In this document: positions 25,548 to 34,854 of the stretch, piece by piece | How positions within the stretch are numbered: position 1 is the stretch's first letter | Layout: every line of letters starts with the position of its first letter | NCBI RefSeq assembly: GCF_039521365.1 | Contig: NZ_BAAACF010000001.1 | Coordinates: 558,001-622,000 of the forward strand | Direction: 5' to 3' | Length of the DNA: 64,000 nt | DNA from: Clostridium_AW malenominatum | GTDB lineage: Bacteria; Bacillota; Clostridia; Clostridiales; Clostridiaceae | Notes under the pieces: generated by a model | Database searches by the model: none | What the model was told of the DNA's origin: nothing | The model's input: the letters and a program-made list of their open reading frames with translations, nothing else | Made by a program: the position numbers and the translations under genes

Positions 25548-26258
25548 ATGAAAATAAGATACACTAGATATGATATAAAAAGAAAAAAGAAAAACAAAGC
25601 TATTTCTTTTATTATTACGTTTATATTCATGATTTCATTAGTCTTCGCGGGAGGAGTTATTCTAAAAAATATAAAAGATAAGACTTCTACCACTGAAAAA
25701 GAAAATAAAATAGGAATTAATGATGATAAAAAGGATAAGGAAGTAGTTTTTACAAAGGGTGAGATTGTCAAATATGCTGCCGTTCAAGGCGGTATGTTCA
25801 AGAATGAAGAGTATGCAAAGGAAAATAAAAATAAATTAGTACCCTTTGGAAGTCCCTTTGTAGTAACGGAAGGGGAATTTAAAAGAGTAATTCTAGGAGT
25901 ATATGGTGAGGAAGAAAGTAAAAAGATTATTGAAGAATTAGCAAAGGAAAAAATAGAGAGTTCTAGATTAATACTTCAAATAACATATAACGAGGCTTCT
26001 GATTTTCAAAGAGCTCAAATAGTAAATGCATATTTGCAGATATTAAGTAAATTAGGTGAAAAAAATGTTAAGTCTATACAAACAAAAGAGCTGAAGGCAT
26101 GGGTTGCTTCATTGAATGGAATAGATAAGTCAGGCAAAAACATAGAAAAGTTAAATGAAATAAAAAATAAAGTACAATCTCTTCCAGAACAAATATATAA
26201 GGAGAATCTAGAAGAAAATTATATATTTCTATACAATTATTTGAATAAAGTAGATTAA
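25548..26258 (+). CDS. Membrane-anchored SPOR-like protein of unknown function
   Basis: The ~236-residue product has a basic N-terminus (RRKKKNK-like), one membrane segment (residues ~20-40) and an acidic/Lys-rich linker. An extracytoplasmic SPOR-like unit (~72-130) follows, with YAAVQGGMFKNEEYA, LVPFGSPFVV and VILGVYGEEESKK. A helical tail (~130-236) ends the chain. SPOR domains bind glycan strands stripped of stem peptides, often at division sites. GTG (25545) and ATG (25548) are both in frame; the binding site CGGGGTG runs into them, so the exact start is unsure. Lying between a wall hydrolase and maf/mre genes fits an envelope role. Confidence 0.72.
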   Translation: MKIRYTRYDIKRKKKNKAISFIITFIFMISLVFAGGVILKNIKDKTSTTEKENKIGINDDKKDKEVVFTKGEIVKYAAVQGGMFKNEEYAKENKNKLVPFGSPFVVTEGEFKRVILGVYGEEESKKIIEELAKEKIESSRLILQITYNEASDFQRAQIVNAYLQILSKLGEKNVKSIQTKELKAWVASLNGIDKSGKNIEKLNEIKNKVQSLPEQIYKENLEENYIFLYNYLNKVD

Positions 26259-26264
26259 AAGTAG

Positions 26265-26308
26265 ACAGCCTATTGCTCATAAATTTGAGTGAAATGGCTG
26301 TTTTAATT
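26265..26308 (+). terminator. Probable terminator after the SPOR-like gene
   Basis: ACAGCC (26265-26270) pairs with GGCTGT (26296-26301). The inner part can pair further (TTGCTCA with TGAGTGAA, one bulge). TTTTAATTT follows. Confidence 0.55.
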
Positions 26309-26442
26309 TGCAAAAAAATTATTAACAATGTAGTATACATACTTGTTAATGAATTATATAAATGATAAACTATATAAGGTAAATGATATATTTTTTTATA
26401 ATTTGGCAATAATAACTAAAAACTGATATAGGAAGTGGAAAA

Positions 26443-27021
26443 ATGAGAATTATTTTAGCATCAGCTTCAGAAAGAAGAAAAGAGTTATTAAATAGAATAC
26501 TATCAGACTTTGAGGTTATAGTAAGCCAATTCGATGAAGACTTAGTACCTTATGATGGAAATACTTCTTCTTATGTAGAGAAACTTGCAAAAGGAAAATG
26601 CATGAATGTAGCACATAGTACAGAAGAATATGATACTGTAATTATTGCATGTGATACAGTAGTGTCATTAAAGGACAAAGTTTTAGGAAAACCAAAAAAC
26701 AAAGAAGAAGCTTTTCAAATGCTTAGAGAATTAAGTGGAAATGTTCATCATGTTTATTCAGGTCTTTGCGTTTATAATAAAAAAAATAACTCTATCATTA
26801 CTAAAAGTGTATGTACGGAAGTTAAATTCTCTTCCCTTTCCGATGAACTAATAGAAAAATACATAGAAAGTGAAGAACCTTTCGATAAAGCAGGAGCCTA
26901 TGGAATTCAAGGCTTTGCAGGAATATTTGTAGAAGAAATTAATGGGTGTTACTACAATGTGGTAGGGCTTCCCATAAATACTTTGTATTTCGTTTTAAAG
27001 GAGATGGGGGTAAATCTTTAA
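26443..27021 (+). CDS. maf: Maf nucleotide pyrophosphatase
   Basis: The 192-residue Maf/HAM1-type house-cleaning enzyme hydrolyses dTTP, UTP or modified nucleoside triphosphates. The signature ILASASERRKELL is at residues ~3-15, the acidic catalytic region ACDTVVSLKDKVLGKPK at ~67-83 and the late DKAGAYGIQGFAG at ~150-162. It is linked to septum-formation arrest in Bacillus when overproduced. It heads the block maf-radC-mreBCD, the same order as in Bacillus subtilis. GGAAGTGG precedes the ATG. Confidence 0.96.
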   Translation: MRIILASASERRKELLNRILSDFEVIVSQFDEDLVPYDGNTSSYVEKLAKGKCMNVAHSTEEYDTVIIACDTVVSLKDKVLGKPKNKEEAFQMLRELSGNVHHVYSGLCVYNKKNNSIITKSVCTEVKFSSLSDELIEKYIESEEPFDKAGAYGIQGFAGIFVEEINGCYYNVVGLPINTLYFVLKEMGVNL

Positions 27022-27035
27022 AAGGGAGTAGTTGA

Positions 27036-27722
27036 ATGAAAGAGAACTTGAAATTAAAAGATTTACCAAAGAACGAAAGACCCAGGGAAAGGCTTTTAAG
27101 ATATGGAAGCAAAAGTCTTTCTAATATTGAACTATTAGCAATTTTATTAAGAACTGGTAGTAAGAGTGAAAATATTTTAAATTTATGTGGAAGAATAATA
27201 GAAATTTCTGGAGGCTTAAACGGAGTTTTAGAATTATCTAGAGAAGAATTAATGCAAATTAATGGTGTTGGAGAGGCTAAAGTATGTCAACTTTTAGCTC
27301 TATCAGAGTTGTTTAAAAGATTTAAGTCTTTTAAGTCGGGAGATAGCTATAAAATAACTAAACCTAATGATGCGGCTTATTTAGTTATGGAAGAAATGAG
27401 ATATTTAAAGCAAGAATATATTAAATTAATTATGTTAAACACGAAAAATGCTGTTATTAAAATTAAGGATATATTTATAGGAAGTCTCAATAGCTCTATT
27501 CTTCATCCAAGAGAAATATTTTCTGAAGCAATAAAAAATAATAGTTCATCAATAATAATTTGTCATAATCATCCTTCTGGTGATCCATTACCAAGTAATG
27601 AAGATATTAACATTACCAAGAGAATAAAGGAATGTGGTAAAATTATTGGTATAGACTTATTGGATCATATAATAATTGGAGATGGAGTTTATATAAGTTT
27701 AAAAGAAAAAGATATGATGTGA
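27036..27722 (+). CDS. radC: RadC family JAB-domain protein
   Basis: The 228-residue protein has an N-terminal UPF0758/HhH part (residues ~1-95, with NERPRERLL and NGVGEAKVCQLLALSEL) and a C-terminal JAB1/MPN-like domain (~105-228). The metal-site motif is HNHPSGDPLPSNED. The historical DNA-repair name is not supported biochemically; the role is uncertain. AAAGGGAG lies ahead of the ATG, 14 bp after maf. The stop is followed directly by the mreB leader. Confidence 0.95.
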   Translation: MKENLKLKDLPKNERPRERLLRYGSKSLSNIELLAILLRTGSKSENILNLCGRIIEISGGLNGVLELSREELMQINGVGEAKVCQLLALSELFKRFKSFKSGDSYKITKPNDAAYLVMEEMRYLKQEYIKLIMLNTKNAVIKIKDIFIGSLNSSILHPREIFSEAIKNNSSSIIICHNHPSGDPLPSNEDINITKRIKECGKIIGIDLLDHIIIGDGVYISLKEKDMM

Positions 27723-27740
27723 TTGAAAGGAGAAATGTTA

Positions 27741-28757
27741 ATGGGAATGTTTGGAATATCTAAAGATATGGGAATAGATTTAGGGACAGCTAATACTTTA
27801 ATATATGTAAAAGGAAAAGGTGTTGTTTTAAGAGAGCCTTCTGTTGTTGCTATTAATAGTGATACAAAGAGAGTTTTAGCAGTAGGTGAGGAAGCGAAGC
27901 AAATGATAGGAAGAACACCTGGAAATATAGTGGCTATAAGACCTTTAAGAGATGGGGTAATTGCGGATTTTGATGTTACTCAGACAATGCTTAAGAAATT
28001 TATTGAAAAAGTAAGTGCAAAAAGTGCTTTTACAAGTCCAAGATTAGTAGTGTGTTTCCCGTCTGGAGTTACAGAGGTAGAAAAAAGAGCCATAGAAGCT
28101 GCTGCAAAGCAAGCAGGAGCTAGAGAGGTATTGCTTATGGAAGAACCTATGGCAGCGGCAATAGGAGCGGGACTTCCAGTTAATGAGCCTACAGGAAGCA
28201 TGATAGTTGATATTGGAGGAGGTACTACAGAAGTTGCAATTATTTCCTTAGGGGGAATAGTAACTAGTAAATCCTTAAGAGTTGCAGGAGATGAATTTGA
28301 CCAAGCAATAATAAGCTACATTAAAAAGAATTTTAATTTAATGGTTGGAGAAAGAACAGCTGAGAATGTAAAAATTCAATTAGGATCAGCGTATGATGTT
28401 GGAGAAAACGAAATAATTCAAATAAGAGGTAGAGACTTAATAAGTGGTTTGCCTAAGGTTATAGAGATTTCAGAAAATGAAGTAAGAGAAGCTTTATCAG
28501 AACCGATAGCTTCCATTATAGAAGCTATAAAAAGCACCTTAGAAAAAACACCACCAGAACTGGCTTCAGATATTATGGATAAAGGAATAATGCTTGCAGG
28601 TGGAGGAGCCTCACTTAAAGGATTAGATATACTTATTAATAAAGAAACCCACATGCCCGTTCACATAGCAGATGCTTCTATAGATTGTGTTGCCATAGGA
28701 GCAGGGAAAGCATTAGATACTTTAGACCAATTATTAGGTAGCAAGAGAAAAAGATAA
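27741..28757 (+). CDS. mreB: Rod shape-determining protein MreB
   Basis: This 338-residue bacterial actin forms membrane-associated filaments that steer lateral wall synthesis. Actin-fold motifs are present: phosphate 1 MGIDLGTANTLIY, phosphate 2 IVDIGGGTTEVAII, and adenosine-binding MLAGGGASLKGL. In-frame TTG (27723) and ATG (27735) lie upstream, but AAAGGAG at 27726-27732 is best spaced (8 bp) from the ATG at 27741. It starts with a short hydrophobic MGMFGI that may aid membrane contact. mreC follows after 2 bp. Confidence 0.97.
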   Translation: MGMFGISKDMGIDLGTANTLIYVKGKGVVLREPSVVAINSDTKRVLAVGEEAKQMIGRTPGNIVAIRPLRDGVIADFDVTQTMLKKFIEKVSAKSAFTSPRLVVCFPSGVTEVEKRAIEAAAKQAGAREVLLMEEPMAAAIGAGLPVNEPTGSMIVDIGGGTTEVAIISLGGIVTSKSLRVAGDEFDQAIISYIKKNFNLMVGERTAENVKIQLGSAYDVGENEIIQIRGRDLISGLPKVIEISENEVREALSEPIASIIEAIKSTLEKTPPELASDIMDKGIMLAGGGASLKGLDILINKETHMPVHIADASIDCVAIGAGKALDTLDQLLGSKRKR

Positions 28758-28759
28758 AT

Positions 28760-29602
28760 ATGGGCTTTTTAAAAAACAAACTGGCAGTAACTATAATTGT
28801 ACTGTCAGTTACATTTTTAAGTTTAATTAACTATAGTGCTAAGAAGAACAAGGTGTCTTTTGTGGAAAATGGTGTGGGAACTACTATAAATCCTGTGCAA
28901 GGATTTTTCTATAATTTTAATACTAAAATTAAAGGGTTTACTGGTTTTATAACTAACTTTTCTGAGGTTAAAAAAGAAAATGAAGAGTTAAAAAAAAGAA
29001 ATTTAGAATTAGAAGATAAAGAAAAAGATTATGATGTACTAAAATCGGAAAATGAAAGACTTAGAGAAATGTTGAATTTTAAGAATCAAAATTCTCAATA
29101 CAATTATATAGGCTGTGATATTATTGGTAAAAGCGGAGGAACATTTCTAGAAGAATTAATTATTAATAAAGGTAGAAAAGATGGAGTTGAAAAACAAATG
29201 GTGGTTCTCACAAAGGATGGACTAGTTGGTCAAGTGGCTTCCATAGGAGATAATTGGGCAATAATTCAAACCTTGTCTAGTGAGAATATAGCGGTTACAG
29301 GCATAGTACAAAGATCTAGGGAGAGCGTAGGAGTAGTTAAGGGATATAAGGATAGTAGGAATAAAAAACTAGCTAAACTTTATTATCTACCATTAGACTC
29401 TGATATTAAAGTTGGGGATTCCATATTGACATCAGGAAGTACTCTATATCCAAAAGGCATTAAAATAGGGAATGTTGTAGATGTGGAAGAAGATAAAGGT
29501 AAGGTTATGAAAAATGCTCTTATACAACCTTTTGTTGATTTTTCTAAATTAGAAGAGGTTTTTATAGTAATTCCTAAAAATAAATTAGATATAAAGTATT
29601 AG
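28760..29602 (+). CDS. mreC: Rod shape-determining protein MreC
   Basis: The 280-residue bitopic membrane protein has a membrane segment at residues ~7-25, a coiled coil (~70-110, with KKENEELKKRNLELEDKE) and a double beta-barrel periplasm-facing domain (~115-275, with LVGQVASIGDNWAII and LTSGSTLYPKGIKIG). It bridges MreB/MreD with PBP2-type synthases. It is packed between mreB and mreD; its stop lies at the ribosome binding site of mreD. Confidence 0.96.
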   Translation: MGFLKNKLAVTIIVLSVTFLSLINYSAKKNKVSFVENGVGTTINPVQGFFYNFNTKIKGFTGFITNFSEVKKENEELKKRNLELEDKEKDYDVLKSENERLREMLNFKNQNSQYNYIGCDIIGKSGGTFLEELIINKGRKDGVEKQMVVLTKDGLVGQVASIGDNWAIIQTLSSENIAVTGIVQRSRESVGVVKGYKDSRNKKLAKLYYLPLDSDIKVGDSILTSGSTLYPKGIKIGNVVDVEEDKGKVMKNALIQPFVDFSKLEEVFIVIPKNKLDIKY

Positions 29603-29611
29603 GTGATTGAC

Positions 29612-30103
29612 ATGAAAAAGATAGCAACATTATTTTTTATAACACTTATTCTTTTTATTGCAGACAATTCAATAATCCCTTTTTTATCTATTGGCGGGTA
29701 TATTCCTAGTCTTGTTTTTGTATTTGTTATAAATTACTCAATTATAAATGGAAGTCATGAAGGCTTATGGCTTGGTGCTTATGCAGGTTTATTACAGGAT
29801 GTTTATTTTAATAATGTTTTAGGAGTAAATGCTTTTGCCAATATGATTTGTTGTGTTATAGCAGGGTATATTGGTATAAATATATTTAAGGAAAAAATTT
29901 TAATTCCAGTGGTATCCACTTTTCTTTTAAGTATATTTAAAGGATTAATTCTATTTATATTATTATATATTGTTAAAGTAAATACTTCATTGAGAAGTAT
30001 CTTAGTTAATTCTTTATATAATATGCTTTTGTCTATTGTAGCATATAGATTTATATTTAAGTTGTGTAGCAAAGATTTTATGGAGAAAAGATGGAAATTT
30101 TAA
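29612..30103 (+). CDS. mreD: Rod shape-determining protein MreD
   Basis: The 163-residue polytopic membrane protein has about five hydrophobic segments and the family feature GAYAGLLQDVYFNNVLGVNA region. It is a partner of MreC in the elongasome. An in-frame GTG at 29603 is also open, but AGGTGA at 29601-29606 fits the ATG at 29612 better. The PBP2 gene follows 14 bp later. Confidence 0.93.
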   Translation: MKKIATLFFITLILFIADNSIIPFLSIGGYIPSLVFVFVINYSIINGSHEGLWLGAYAGLLQDVYFNNVLGVNAFANMICCVIAGYIGINIFKEKILIPVVSTFLLSIFKGLILFILLYIVKVNTSLRSILVNSLYNMLLSIVAYRFIFKLCSKDFMEKRWKF

Positions 30104-30117
30104 AGGAATGGTGAAGT

Positions 30118-32928
30118 ATGAAAGATAAAAAAACAAAGTTTAATAGATTTACAGCCTTCTTTCTTATAATAGCTGTAATATACTCCATTCTGGTTACAAA
30201 ATTGGGAATACTTCAAATAAAAAACACCGAATATTATAAGGAAAGGGCAAATGCTACGGCTATAACAGAAGTTCCTGATTCAGCTCCTAGAGGACCTATA
30301 ATAGATAAGAAAGGTTCCCTATTAGCTACGAATATTCAAAGTTATATATTGGTATATAACGAAACTAGTGATAATAAAAAGTACTTTTTTGAAACTATGG
30401 ATAAGGTGTTTAAACTTTTAGATGAAAATGGTGAAAAAATTCAAGATGATTTTGAACTGAAAATTAATCCTTTTAGATTTGAATTTAAAACAAATGATGC
30501 AGATGCAAGAAAAATATTAGAAGTTAGATTTAAGAGAGATAGAGGATTAAACGAAGCTATTGAGAAAAAGTTATTTCCAGATAAAAAAGATTCCTTTACT
30601 AATGAAGAGATAAAAAGAGTAAATGAAGAATTATTAAAAATTACTCCGGAAGAAACTTATAAATTATTGATAGAAGGATATAAAATTTATCCGAAAGAAG
30701 ATTTTAAAAATCTTTTAGAACAATATAGAATTACTCCAGAAGAAGCTTACACTATAATGATTAAGAGGTTTAATATTAAGGATACTGCAGGGTTTAAAAA
30801 AAGGGCGGAAGAGTACAAAAGTAGTAAAGTTAAAGATAGACCAGAAATTTTACAAAGCATTATTATTGACTATAGTGTAGATAAAATTAAATATCCATTA
30901 GAAAAGGAGAGGAAGTATCTTATTATAAAAGATACAATGAAAATGCAGAGCTTTTCAGGATACAAGCCTGTGATTATAGGAAATAACATTAAAAAGGAAG
31001 CGGCTTTTGCTTTTTCAGAGAGATTAAATGATCTTCCAGGAATAGATGTTACTACTCAACCGGTAAGATATTACCCAAATGGAGAGTTAGGATCAGCATT
31101 TCTTGGGTATATTTCAAAAATTAGCGGAGAAGTAGAGAGATATAAAGAAAAAGGATATGATGTTAGTACGGATTATGTAGGAGTTGCAGGATTAGAATCA
31201 GTTTTTGAGGACAGATTAAAGGGTTCAAAGGGTGGAAGGATTGTTAAGCTAAATAAACAAGGAAGAATCATCGAAGAATTAGGAAGAAGAGAACCTTATC
31301 CAGGGCAGACTATGAAACTTACTATTGATAATGGGGTTCAGCTAGCTGCAGAAAAAACCTTGGATAAGGTAATGGAAAACTTAAGAAAAAATCCTAATCA
31401 AAGTTATGATGGGGTTATTACTGCCAATGCTACAAGAGGTGCAGCGGTAGTTGTGGATGTAAAGACTGGAGGAGTTATAGCACTAGCTAGTAGACCTGGT
31501 TTTGATCCTAACATTTTTTCCATACCAGGAAAGCTAACCAGTGATTTATACAATAAGTTTTTCAATCCTAATTATGAGGAGTTTGCTAAAAACTATATTA
31601 GTAATAGAGGACTAAATATTGAAGTAGATTCATTATTTCCCAGCGTAAAAACAAAGGACGGAAATTCTATGAGAAAAGATGAGTACGATATATATCCAAA
31701 GCCTTTTTTTAATTACGCAACTTCTTCCTTTACAGCACCAGGTTCTACTTTTAAACCATTAACGGCAATAGCAGGTCTAGAAGAGAATGTTTTAGGACCA
31801 AATGAAAGAATATATGACAATTTAGTTTATACTAAATACGGATACAGGGGTAGAAGCTGGAATGCCGTTAGTAAGGGAAATATTGATGTAGTGGAAGCAC
31901 TAGCTTATTCTAACAACTATTTTTTCTATGAAGTGGGAGATAGATTGTATAATAAAGGATTAGATACTTTAGCGGAATATGCTTGGAAGTTTGGACTAGG
32001 AGCACCTCATGATGTTGATAAGCCTACTACGGGTATAGAGATACCAGAGTTGTTTGGCCAGGTATTTAATGTTCAAACAGAAAAAAATAAAGCTTCAAAT
32101 ATACTTATATGGTCTCTATACGATGAGCTATTTCAACTTAAAAAGAGCATTGATTTAAGAGTTAGAGCTGAGGATAGTAAAGAAATAGAAGACATGAAGA
32201 AAGATATTCAAAGTACTATAATAAAGCATATGAGATATAGAAATGTAACTAATTTTTCAGAGGTTTTAAAATCAAAGTTAAAGGAGTTAGTTCAAAAAGC
32301 CCCTACAATGAGTAGTAAGAACTTTACTGACGGAGATATATCTTCTGTAATGAGTAAGGTTTATAAATATGTTTATGCTGTAGAAGAGGAAGCTTTAAGA
32401 CCAGGTAATGTATATAATGCTTCAATTGGTCAGGGTTCTAATAACTTTACACCATTACAATTGGCTAATTTTGCAGCAATGATAGCTAATGGAGGAACAA
32501 GATATAAATTACATCTTATAGATAAATTTTTAGACTCCGAGGGAAATGTAATTCAAGAAGTTAAACCAGAAATACTAGACAAAGTAACGCTTAAGCCTGA
32601 AACTCTTAAAGCTGTCAGGGAAGGCATGTTTGCGGTTACATCTTTTGATGAGGGTACAGGTTCTTCGGTACTTGGAGATTTCCCTATACCTACAGCAGGT
32701 AAAACAGGTTCGTCCACTTCTAGTGAAAATCAAGAAAGAGTAGGAAGAACGTCATCTGGCTTGTATATAGGATATGCCCCTTATGACAATCCGCAAATTG
32801 CTGTTTGTGTTATAGTCTTTGATGGTGGTCATGGAGGTTATGTTACTCCTGTAGCTAAGGCTATTTATGAGGCGTATTTTAAAGAAGAGTTAAGTAAAAT
32901 AAACTATAAATTTGAACATGTTAATTGA
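30118..32928 (+). CDS. mrdA: Penicillin-binding protein 2 (class B transpeptidase of elongation)
   Basis: The 936-residue protein has one membrane anchor (residues ~10-32), a long pedestal domain and a transpeptidase domain. Active-site motifs are Ser543-x-x-Lys546 (GSTFK), Ser598-x-Asn600 (YSNN) and Lys862-Thr-Gly (KTGSS). It is longer than the common 600-720 residues because of a charged helical insert (~95-265) and a second insert of about 130 residues between SxN and KTG. The first insert includes two tandem ITPEE-x-Y copies near residues 177 and 204. It cross-links new peptidoglycan with RodA as the glycosyltransferase. The position right after mreD matches the elongasome order. Confidence 0.95.
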   Translation: MKDKKTKFNRFTAFFLIIAVIYSILVTKLGILQIKNTEYYKERANATAITEVPDSAPRGPIIDKKGSLLATNIQSYILVYNETSDNKKYFFETMDKVFKLLDENGEKIQDDFELKINPFRFEFKTNDADARKILEVRFKRDRGLNEAIEKKLFPDKKDSFTNEEIKRVNEELLKITPEETYKLLIEGYKIYPKEDFKNLLEQYRITPEEAYTIMIKRFNIKDTAGFKKRAEEYKSSKVKDRPEILQSIIIDYSVDKIKYPLEKERKYLIIKDTMKMQSFSGYKPVIIGNNIKKEAAFAFSERLNDLPGIDVTTQPVRYYPNGELGSAFLGYISKISGEVERYKEKGYDVSTDYVGVAGLESVFEDRLKGSKGGRIVKLNKQGRIIEELGRREPYPGQTMKLTIDNGVQLAAEKTLDKVMENLRKNPNQSYDGVITANATRGAAVVVDVKTGGVIALASRPGFDPNIFSIPGKLTSDLYNKFFNPNYEEFAKNYISNRGLNIEVDSLFPSVKTKDGNSMRKDEYDIYPKPFFNYATSSFTAPGSTFKPLTAIAGLEENVLGPNERIYDNLVYTKYGYRGRSWNAVSKGNIDVVEALAYSNNYFFYEVGDRLYNKGLDTLAEYAWKFGLGAPHDVDKPTTGIEIPELFGQVFNVQTEKNKASNILIWSLYDELFQLKKSIDLRVRAEDSKEIEDMKKDIQSTIIKHMRYRNVTNFSEVLKSKLKELVQKAPTMSSKNFTDGDISSVMSKVYKYVYAVEEEALRPGNVYNASIGQGSNNFTPLQLANFAAMIANGGTRYKLHLIDKFLDSEGNVIQEVKPEILDKVTLKPETLKAVREGMFAVTSFDEGTGSSVLGDFPIPTAGKTGSSTSSENQERVGRTSSGLYIGYAPYDNPQIAVCVIVFDGGHGGYVTPVAKAIYEAYFKEELSKINYKFEHVN

Positions 32929-32931
32929 TGA

Positions 32932-32968
32932 TAAAGGCGTATACTTTCTTTGTATATGCCTTTATTTA
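32932..32968 (+). terminator. Probable terminator after the PBP2 gene
   Basis: A 13-bp stem with one wobble (32932-32944 with 32952-32964) and a 7-nt loop is followed by only a short T/A tract, so readthrough into min genes is possible. Confidence 0.65.
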
Positions 32969-33047
32969 AAAAATAATATAATAAATAGAAGGAATTAGGC
33001 AATATTTGTTGAAATATAAACTTATACCTACTTTGGAGGAGAAAAGC

Positions 33048-33680
33048 ATGTTAGATGATGGAATTATAATCAAAGGAAACAAAGAAGGAATAAATGCAAT
33101 AATAAATATGAATAAATTTAAAGATTTTGAAGAAATGCTCGATTCTTTAATAGAGAGATTATCTAAAGGCAAGGTATTTTATAAGGGGTGTACTTTAAAA
33201 ATTACTACAGAATTAAAATACATAAATGATAAAGATTTAAGAAAGCTTAGAGATGTGCTCTTTGACGAAATACTTATTAAAGATTGTATTTTTGAGAATG
33301 AAGAAGACAAAAATGATAAAGTTTTTTCAGGCATTTATGAGGGAAGAACAAAGTTTATTAGAAGAACAATAAGAAGTGGACAAGTTATTAACTATGTTGG
33401 CAACGTAGTTATAGTTGGAGACGTTAACTCGGGAGCAGAAATTTATGCAGGAGGCAATGTAATTGTTCTTGGAGCTTTAAGAGGACATGTCCATGCAGGT
33501 AAAGGTGGAAATGAAAAAGCCATAGTTGCAGCCTTTAGCTTAGAGCCTCAAATACTTCAAATTGGAGGGGTTGCTACAAGGGCCCCTGAAGAAAGTATAA
33601 AACCTCAATACCCTGAAGTAGCAAGAATTAAAGGAAGTACCATAGTCGTAGAACCTTATTTGCCTAACAAATTTATATAA
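33048..33680 (+). CDS. minC: Septum-site inhibitor MinC
   Basis: The 210-residue product blocks FtsZ assembly away from midcell. The N-terminal domain (residues ~1-95) is divergent as usual. The C-terminal beta-helix (~105-205) carries RSGQVINYVGNVVIVGDVNSGAEIYAGGNVIVLG and the MinD-contacting RGHVHAGKGG. A longer reading from TTG at 33006 is open, but TGGAGGAG at 33034-33041 is well placed only for the ATG at 33048. minD follows 14 bp later. Confidence 0.95.
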   Translation: MLDDGIIIKGNKEGINAIINMNKFKDFEEMLDSLIERLSKGKVFYKGCTLKITTELKYINDKDLRKLRDVLFDEILIKDCIFENEEDKNDKVFSGIYEGRTKFIRRTIRSGQVINYVGNVVIVGDVNSGAEIYAGGNVIVLGALRGHVHAGKGGNEKAIVAAFSLEPQILQIGGVATRAPEESIKPQYPEVARIKGSTIVVEPYLPNKFI

Positions 33681-33694
33681 CGGAGGGAAATTAT

Positions 33695-34492
33695 ATGGGA
33701 GAAGCTATAGTAATAACATCAGGCAAAGGTGGAGTTGGTAAAACTACTACCACTGCCAATATAGGAACAGCTTTAGCCTCAATGGGTAAAAAAGTTGTTG
33801 TTGTAGATGGAGACACTGGATTAAGAAATTTAGATGTGTTAATGGGACTTGAAAATAGAATAGTTTTTACTCTTATGGATGTAATAGAAGAAAATTGTAA
33901 ATTAAAGCAAGCGCTTATAAAAGATAAAAGATTTCCTAATCTATTTTTGCTTCCTACAGCTCAAACAAGAGATAAAGATGATATTAAAAAAGAAGATATG
34001 GTAAAAGTCATTTATGAACTAAAAGAAGACTTTGACTACGTATTAATTGATTGTCCAGCAGGTATTGAACAAGGCTTTGAAAATGCAGTAGCTGCTGCAG
34101 ATAGAGCGCTAGTAGTTGTTAATCCAGAAGTCACTTCTGTTAGAGATGCAGATAGAGTAATTGGTAAATTAGAAGCTAAGGGGGTAGAAGATCCTCAGCT
34201 TATTGTTAATAGAATCAACAGTGATATGGTTAAAAATGGAGATATGTTAGATGTAGATGACATATTAGATAGTTTAGCTATAAGATTAATAGGAATTGTT
34301 CCAGATGATAAGAATATTACAATTTCAACAAACAAGGGAGAACCTATAGTTTTAAATGATAAGGCACTATCCGGAAAAGCATTTAGTAATATTGCCAGAA
34401 GAATTACAGGAGATCAAGTGCCATTTATAGCAATGGAAACTAGTGAAGGCGGTCTCATACATTCATTAAAAAAACTCTTTGGAATTAAGTAG
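33695..34492 (+). CDS. minD: Septum-site determining ATPase MinD
   Basis: The 265-residue ParA/MinD-type ATPase carries the deviant Walker A GKGGVGKTTTTANIG (residues ~10-24), switch I DGDTGLRNLD and Walker B VLIDCPAGIE. The C-terminal SLKKLFGIK is an amphipathic membrane-targeting helix. It recruits MinC to the membrane and is stimulated by MinE. CGGAGGG lies before the ATG. The min genes sit between PBP2 and rodA. Confidence 0.98.
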   Translation: MGEAIVITSGKGGVGKTTTTANIGTALASMGKKVVVVDGDTGLRNLDVLMGLENRIVFTLMDVIEENCKLKQALIKDKRFPNLFLLPTAQTRDKDDIKKEDMVKVIYELKEDFDYVLIDCPAGIEQGFENAVAAADRALVVVNPEVTSVRDADRVIGKLEAKGVEDPQLIVNRINSDMVKNGDMLDVDDILDSLAIRLIGIVPDDKNITISTNKGEPIVLNDKALSGKAFSNIARRITGDQVPFIAMETSEGGLIHSLKKLFGIK

Positions 34493-34503
34493 GGGTGATA
34501 TTA

Positions 34504-34770
34504 ATGGATTTATTAGGGTTTTTCTCAAAGAAAGCTTCAAAGGATACAGCAAAGGAAAGATTAAAATTAATATTAATACATGATCGAGCTACTGTATCTC
34601 CTGAATTATTGGAAAATATTAAAGAAGAGATAATGAATGTAATATCTAAGTATGTTGAAATTGATAGGGAAGAGTTAGAAATAAAAATGACTACTTCCGA
34701 TGAAGATGAGGGCAATTCTCCTGCCTTAGTTGCAAATATTCCTATTAGAAAAATGTTGAAAAGAAGATAA
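34504..34770 (+). CDS. minE: Cell division topological specificity factor MinE
   Basis: The 88-residue protein starts with the membrane-binding MDLLGFFSKK, followed by an anti-MinCD helix (KERLKLILIHDR, residues ~17-28) and the C-terminal dimer domain. It triggers MinD ATP hydrolysis and drives pole-to-pole oscillation. This marks the gram-negative-like MinCDE mode rather than DivIVA/MinJ anchoring alone. The in-frame GTG at 34495 is less likely than the ATG at 34504, which has AGGGGTGA upstream. Confidence 0.95.
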   Translation: MDLLGFFSKKASKDTAKERLKLILIHDRATVSPELLENIKEEIMNVISKYVEIDREELEIKMTTSDEDEGNSPALVANIPIRKMLKRR

Positions 34771-34775
34771 TTTTT

Positions 34776-34809
34776 AAGGCTATGTGTAAATTTACACATA
34801 GCTTTTTTT
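34776..34809 (+). terminator. Terminator of the min genes
   Basis: The 24-nt perfect palindrome at 34779-34802 (GCTATGTGTAAA and its complement) is followed by T7. Confidence 0.92.
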
Positions 34810-34854
34810 GTTTTACATTGATATAATCATATTTGTATTGGAGGGATATTTGAG

